A stretch of DNA of 64,000 nt. Source: Methanoculleus oceani. Lineage in GTDB: Archaea; Halobacteriota; Methanomicrobia; Methanomicrobiales; Methanoculleaceae. Below the pieces are notes generated by a model. It searched no databases, was not told the DNA's origin, and was given only the letters and a program-made list of their open reading frames with translations. Position numbers and translations under genes: made by a program. Positions 60,916 through 64,000 of this stretch are shown here, piece by piece. Numbering within the stretch: position 1 is the stretch's first letter; every line of letters begins with the position of its first letter. The DNA lies in assembly GCF_023702065.1 (NCBI RefSeq), contig NZ_QFDM01000003.1, forward strand, positions 434,001 to 498,000. The letters are read 5' to 3'.

Positions 60916-62502
60916 ATGATCGACACGACGCTGGACTATCGCATCGAGCAGATCCATCGCGATCTGCGCAACCTCTTCCTGAGTACGGATACCGCAGCCC
61001 GGCATGAAGTCCTCTCCCGTCTCACTGCCGGCATCGACGAACTCGCACTCATGAACCGTAAACAGGCTAAAGAAAACCGTGAACTCCGGATGAAGGGGGA
61101 GCGGATCGAGAGGGAGCGCGACGCTGTTCTTGAGGCAGTCATACAGCGGGTGCTCATCTACGATAACGAAGGGAGAATTATCCAGGCGAATTGGGCTGCA
61201 ATCGAGGGTTTTGAGCAAAATCCCATCGGCATGACAGGGGAAGAACTGATCCGGCGTACAGGGCTCCGGACAGGCGACGGGAGGGCGGCATCCGTCGAGG
61301 ATCTGCCGAGTACCCGGGCATTGCAGGGAGAGAAGGTGGTTGCCGAGAGGATGGACGCCGTGGACAGAGCAGGGGAACGCCACAATATCCTGGCGTCGGC
61401 CTCCCCCCTCACCCATGACGGGCAGACCTCTGGTGCGGTCGTCGTCTGGCAGGAGATCACCGGGCAGGTCCGGACCATCAGAATGCTTGAGGAGGAGAAG
61501 GCGCGGCTACGGGTGATCATAGACAGCGCACCCGAGGCGATCCTTGTCGTCGATGCGCAGGCCCGCATTCGGCTGGCAAATCGGGCTGCAGAGGAGATCC
61601 ATGCCCGACCCATCCCTGAGGGAGAGGATTACGCCGCCTATTGCGCTATGATGGTCTGTGATACGGACGGCAACCCGTGCAAGCCCGACGATCTTCCTCT
61701 GGCACGGGCGGTAAAACACGGCGAGGCCGTCACCGCCCGTGAACGGACGATCATCCTGCCGGGAGGACGAAGGCGGGAGATCCTGATGAATGCGGCTCCG
61801 ATCATGAACGACAGCGGGGAGATACTCGGTGCGGTCGGGGTCTTCCAGGATATCACCGGTCGAGAAGAGGCAGAGCGAGCGCTCAGGGACAGCGAGGAGC
61901 GGTTCCGTGGAGTCTTTGAGCGAGCGGGGATCGGTATTGCTCTTGTAGACACAACAGGCAAGTTCCTGCGTGTGAACCCGGCGTTCCAGAGATTTCTCGG
62001 GTACCCGGCCCATGAGATGCAGGGCCAGAACATCGGCGATTTTGTCCATCCGGAGGATCTGGATTCAGCCAGTCTGCACTTTCAGGAGACGCTTGCAGGA
62101 AAACATGACGAAGACCATCTGGAGAAGCGCTATATCGGAAAGGACGGGCGGACGGTATGGGGCCGCCTGGCCACCACCCTCCTTCGCGACTCGCAAGGCA
62201 GGATTCGGTTTGTTATTGGCATGATCGAGGATATCACCGGGCGCAAAGAGAACGAGGCCCTCCGAAAGAGGGCGTTTGAGCAGATCGAGCACAACATGGA
62301 GCAGTTTGCAATCCTCGGAGACCATGTCCGCCATCCCCTGCAGGTTCTGCTCGCCCGGGCCGATCTGATGGAGGACAAAGAGACCGCGGAGAAGATCAGG
62401 GAGCAGGTCCTGCGGATAAATGCGCGCGTCAGGCAACTTGACCGGGGATGGATAGAATCGCGGGAGATCCGGGAGTTTTTGCGGAGAAATGAGCTTGTCT
62501 GA
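60916..62502 (+). CDS. Multi-PAS signalling protein without kinase ATPase domain
   Basis: 528 residues from ATG 60916, preceded by AGGAGGG. An N-terminal helix is followed by three PAS domains (about 65-180 DAVLEAVIQRVLIYDNEGRIIQ; 200-315 VIIDSAPEAILVVDAQARIRLAN; 325-445 FRGVFERAGIGIALVDTTGKF), each with an ITG PAC-like ending. The C-terminus (450-528) is a helical domain (EHNMEQFAILGDHVRHPLQVLLARADL ... DRGWIESREIREFLRR) typical of Methanomicrobiales signalling proteins and similar to a phosphoacceptor region, but no HATPase domain follows. Likely a sensor that partners with another kinase. The frame is continuous with the broken kinase upstream. Confidence 0.75.
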   Translation: MIDTTLDYRIEQIHRDLRNLFLSTDTAARHEVLSRLTAGIDELALMNRKQAKENRELRMKGERIERERDAVLEAVIQRVLIYDNEGRIIQANWAAIEGFEQNPIGMTGEELIRRTGLRTGDGRAASVEDLPSTRALQGEKVVAERMDAVDRAGERHNILASASPLTHDGQTSGAVVVWQEITGQVRTIRMLEEEKARLRVIIDSAPEAILVVDAQARIRLANRAAEEIHARPIPEGEDYAAYCAMMVCDTDGNPCKPDDLPLARAVKHGEAVTARERTIILPGGRRREILMNAAPIMNDSGEILGAVGVFQDITGREEAERALRDSEERFRGVFERAGIGIALVDTTGKFLRVNPAFQRFLGYPAHEMQGQNIGDFVHPEDLDSASLHFQETLAGKHDEDHLEKRYIGKDGRTVWGRLATTLLRDSQGRIRFVIGMIEDITGRKENEALRKRAFEQIEHNMEQFAILGDHVRHPLQVLLARADLMEDKETAEKIREQVLRINARVRQLDRGWIESREIREFLRRNELV

Positions 62503-62686
62503 GAGACTCTATCTCATCCGGCGTAGAAGCGGGCTTTCAGACGAGCCCTCGGTATTCAGGCCGCTCTTCACCCTACAAAGTCCGAAAGGAGCCGCGGCCC
62601 CGACTCCTTCCTGTCCGAAAGAGACGGGGCTCATGTAACGTGTGTCATACGTCCGGGTATGGGCAACGCCCGCCCGGGGGTCATGG

Positions 62687-63976
62687 TCAGCGCCGTTTCT
62701 CCCATTTCAGGAGTTCAGAGACCTCTGAAAGCGTCTTTCCGCGCCGGATCTCCTCGCGGATCCGCTCCTCGGTCTTCTTCACTTCCATCGCCCGGCGTGC
62801 CACCTCATAAGCCCGCTCCCGGGGGACCACCACGACACCGCTCTCGTCGGCGACGATCCAGTCGCCCGGCCGTACCTCCTGCCCGCAACAGGCGATCTCT
62901 GTGTTGATCTCCCCAAGACCCTTGGGGTCCCCGGCGTTCGGGACGGTCGCCGTGGCGAAGAGCGGAAACCCCATTTCCCTGATATCGTCGATGTCCCGGG
63001 CCGCCCCGTCGATCACGACACCTGCGACTCCCCGGTTCTTCGCGGAGTGGGTGGCAAGTTCTCCCCAGGGCGCGACGTCCTTCCTTCCGTCGTTGCTGAT
63101 GACGAGGACGTCTCCCGGTCCGGCGACGTCGATCGCCTCGACGGGTTTTGCCCAGTCTCCGGCGACGGTACGAACCGTCACCGCCGGGCCGACCGCCTTC
63201 TTCCGGCCGCAGAGGGAGACGACCCCCGCCATAGCCCCCTTCCGGTGCATGGCATCGGTGACGTTCGGTGCGGAGACGGCTTCGAAGAGGCGGCGGATGA
63301 CGGCATCACGACTCTCCTCTTCCCGTGGCCTGATCTCGGGCCGGTCAATAGCATTCCGAACCCGTTGCGCCGCCCCGGTCACGTCGGCAGCCTTGATGAT
63401 GTTGCCCCCAACAATGACGATCGAAGCCCCGGCAGCAACCGCCTCTGATGCAGTCTCTGCATCGAGCCCTCCTGCGACGGCGACGGGCGTGCCCACTTCC
63501 CCGGCAAGGCGGCGGAGGAGGTCGAGCGACGATTTGCCGATCATCTGCTGGTCGATGCCTACGTGGGCGTTGATGTAATCGACGCCGAGCGCCGCAAGTT
63601 CCCGCGACCGGGAGACGGGGTCGGCGACGTTGATGAGGTCGGCCATGATCCGGACGCCGTATTTGCGGGCCGAGCGGACCGCCTCGGCGATCACGGTATC
63701 GTCTGCATCGGCAAGGATGCAGACGATGCCGGCGCCGGATTTCGCCGCCATCTCCACCTCGACGGCCCCGGTATCGGCGATCTTCATGTCCGCGACGATC
63801 TCGTGCCCGGGGAAGCGCTCCCGGAGCGCCCGCACGGCCTGCATCCCCTCGCTCTTGATCAGGGGCGTCCCGGCCTCGATCCAGTCCGCACCGCCACGGA
63901 CCGCCTCATCCGCGATCTCTACCGCACGATCGAGCTCGAGGAGATCGAGCGCCACCTGGAGAGTAGGCGTTGCCAT
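62687..63976 (-). CDS. 3-hexulose-6-phosphate synthase / RraA-like fusion
   Basis: 429 residues. Residues 1-207 form 3-hexulose-6-phosphate synthase ([71 protein letters not shown]), which in methanogens runs backwards to make ribulose-5-phosphate and formaldehyde. Residues 225-429 form an RraA/demethylmenaquinone-methyltransferase-like domain ([64 protein letters not shown]); its role in the fusion is unclear. A 3'-end copy lies at 60069. Confidence 0.9.
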   Translation of the reverse strand: MATPTLQVALDLLELDRAVEIADEAVRGGADWIEAGTPLIKSEGMQAVRALRERFPGHEIVADMKIADTGAVEVEMAAKSGAGIVCILADADDTVIAEAVRSARKYGVRIMADLINVADPVSRSRELAALGVDYINAHVGIDQQMIGKSSLDLLRRLAGEVGTPVAVAGGLDAETASEAVAAGASIVIVGGNIIKAADVTGAAQRVRNAIDRPEIRPREEESRDAVIRRLFEAVSAPNVTDAMHRKGAMAGVVSLCGRKKAVGPAVTVRTVAGDWAKPVEAIDVAGPGDVLVISNDGRKDVAPWGELATHSAKNRGVAGVVIDGAARDIDDIREMGFPLFATATVPNAGDPKGLGEINTEIACCGQEVRPGDWIVADESGVVVVPRERAYEVARRAMEVKKTEERIREEIRRGKTLSEVSELLKWEKRR

Positions 63977-64000
63977 GCAGTACAGTATGACAAGGGTTGT

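Overview
The window is a GC-rich (about 60%), gene-dense stretch of a methanogenic archaeon, most likely order Methanomicrobiales and close to Methanoculleus. Archaeal markers include GGGP synthase, an archaeal-type threonyl-tRNA synthetase, GatCAB, archaeal TopA, XPD helicase, a hexulose-phosphate-synthase/RraA fusion, several DUF families largely confined to these methanogens, and TATA-box promoters, some so close to the start codon that the mRNA should be leaderless. The genus is inferred from gene content, not from a marker comparison.

Layout. 1-3.4 kb: family B DNA polymerase (cut by the window edge) and malate dehydrogenase face pyrD-pyrK across a divergent promoter. 3.4-8.9 kb (minus): a secreted beta-propeller protein, then the operon XPD helicase / ogt / ketopantoate-reductase-like / mobA. 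9.2-12.9 kb: small membrane protein, then corA-mscS-corA. 12.9-15.3 kb: purB, a winged-helix protein and a membrane protein. 15.6-24.4 kb: an asparagine-synthase-like gene followed by gatC-gatA-gatB-topA-GGGPS-trmJ-dcd, nearly all overlapping or a few bases apart. 24.5-30.4 kb: thrS, a rubrerythrin-like protein, a cation/proton antiporter and an RsbW-like ATPase fused to an acetyltransferase. 30.4-37 kb (minus): a small zinc-ribbon ORF, enolase, DUF3795, tRNA-Gln, manC, a TPR protein, an NDP-sugar epimerase and an XerA-type recombinase. 37-38.3 kb has no recognisable gene. 38.3-41 kb: DUF5806, a MobB-MoaE fusion and glmM. 41.2-46 kb: a 1188-residue helical-repeat protein, acylphosphatase, and a stand-alone Cas1 homologue without a CRISPR array.

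46.2-56.6 kb is the most striking part: seven consecutive, co-directional genes for exported proteins. Four of them (two very large) carry domains that look like the molybdopterin-binding fold of sulfite oxidase. The others are a C-terminally anchored surface protein, a purple-acid-phosphatase-like enzyme and a tungstate/molybdate-binding lipoprotein. The last five genes are translationally coupled or nearly so. It looks like a cell-surface assembly, possibly linked to oxyanion or metal-cofactor handling; its function is unknown.

56.7-59.8 kb: two phenylacetate-CoA-ligase-like genes and an ACT-domain protein, overlapping by one base each (aryl-acid activation). 59.8-62.5 kb is a scar-like region: a small ORF, a duplicated tail of the downstream hps-rraA gene, a histidine kinase broken by two frameshifts and an in-frame TAG, and an intact multi-PAS protein. 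62.7-64 kb: hps-rraA (ribulose monophosphate route to pentoses).

Molybdopterin functions recur (mobA, mobB-moaE, the surface cluster, the tungstate-binding protein), fitting an organism that depends on Mo/W enzymes such as formylmethanofuran and formate dehydrogenases, although none of those enzymes is encoded here.
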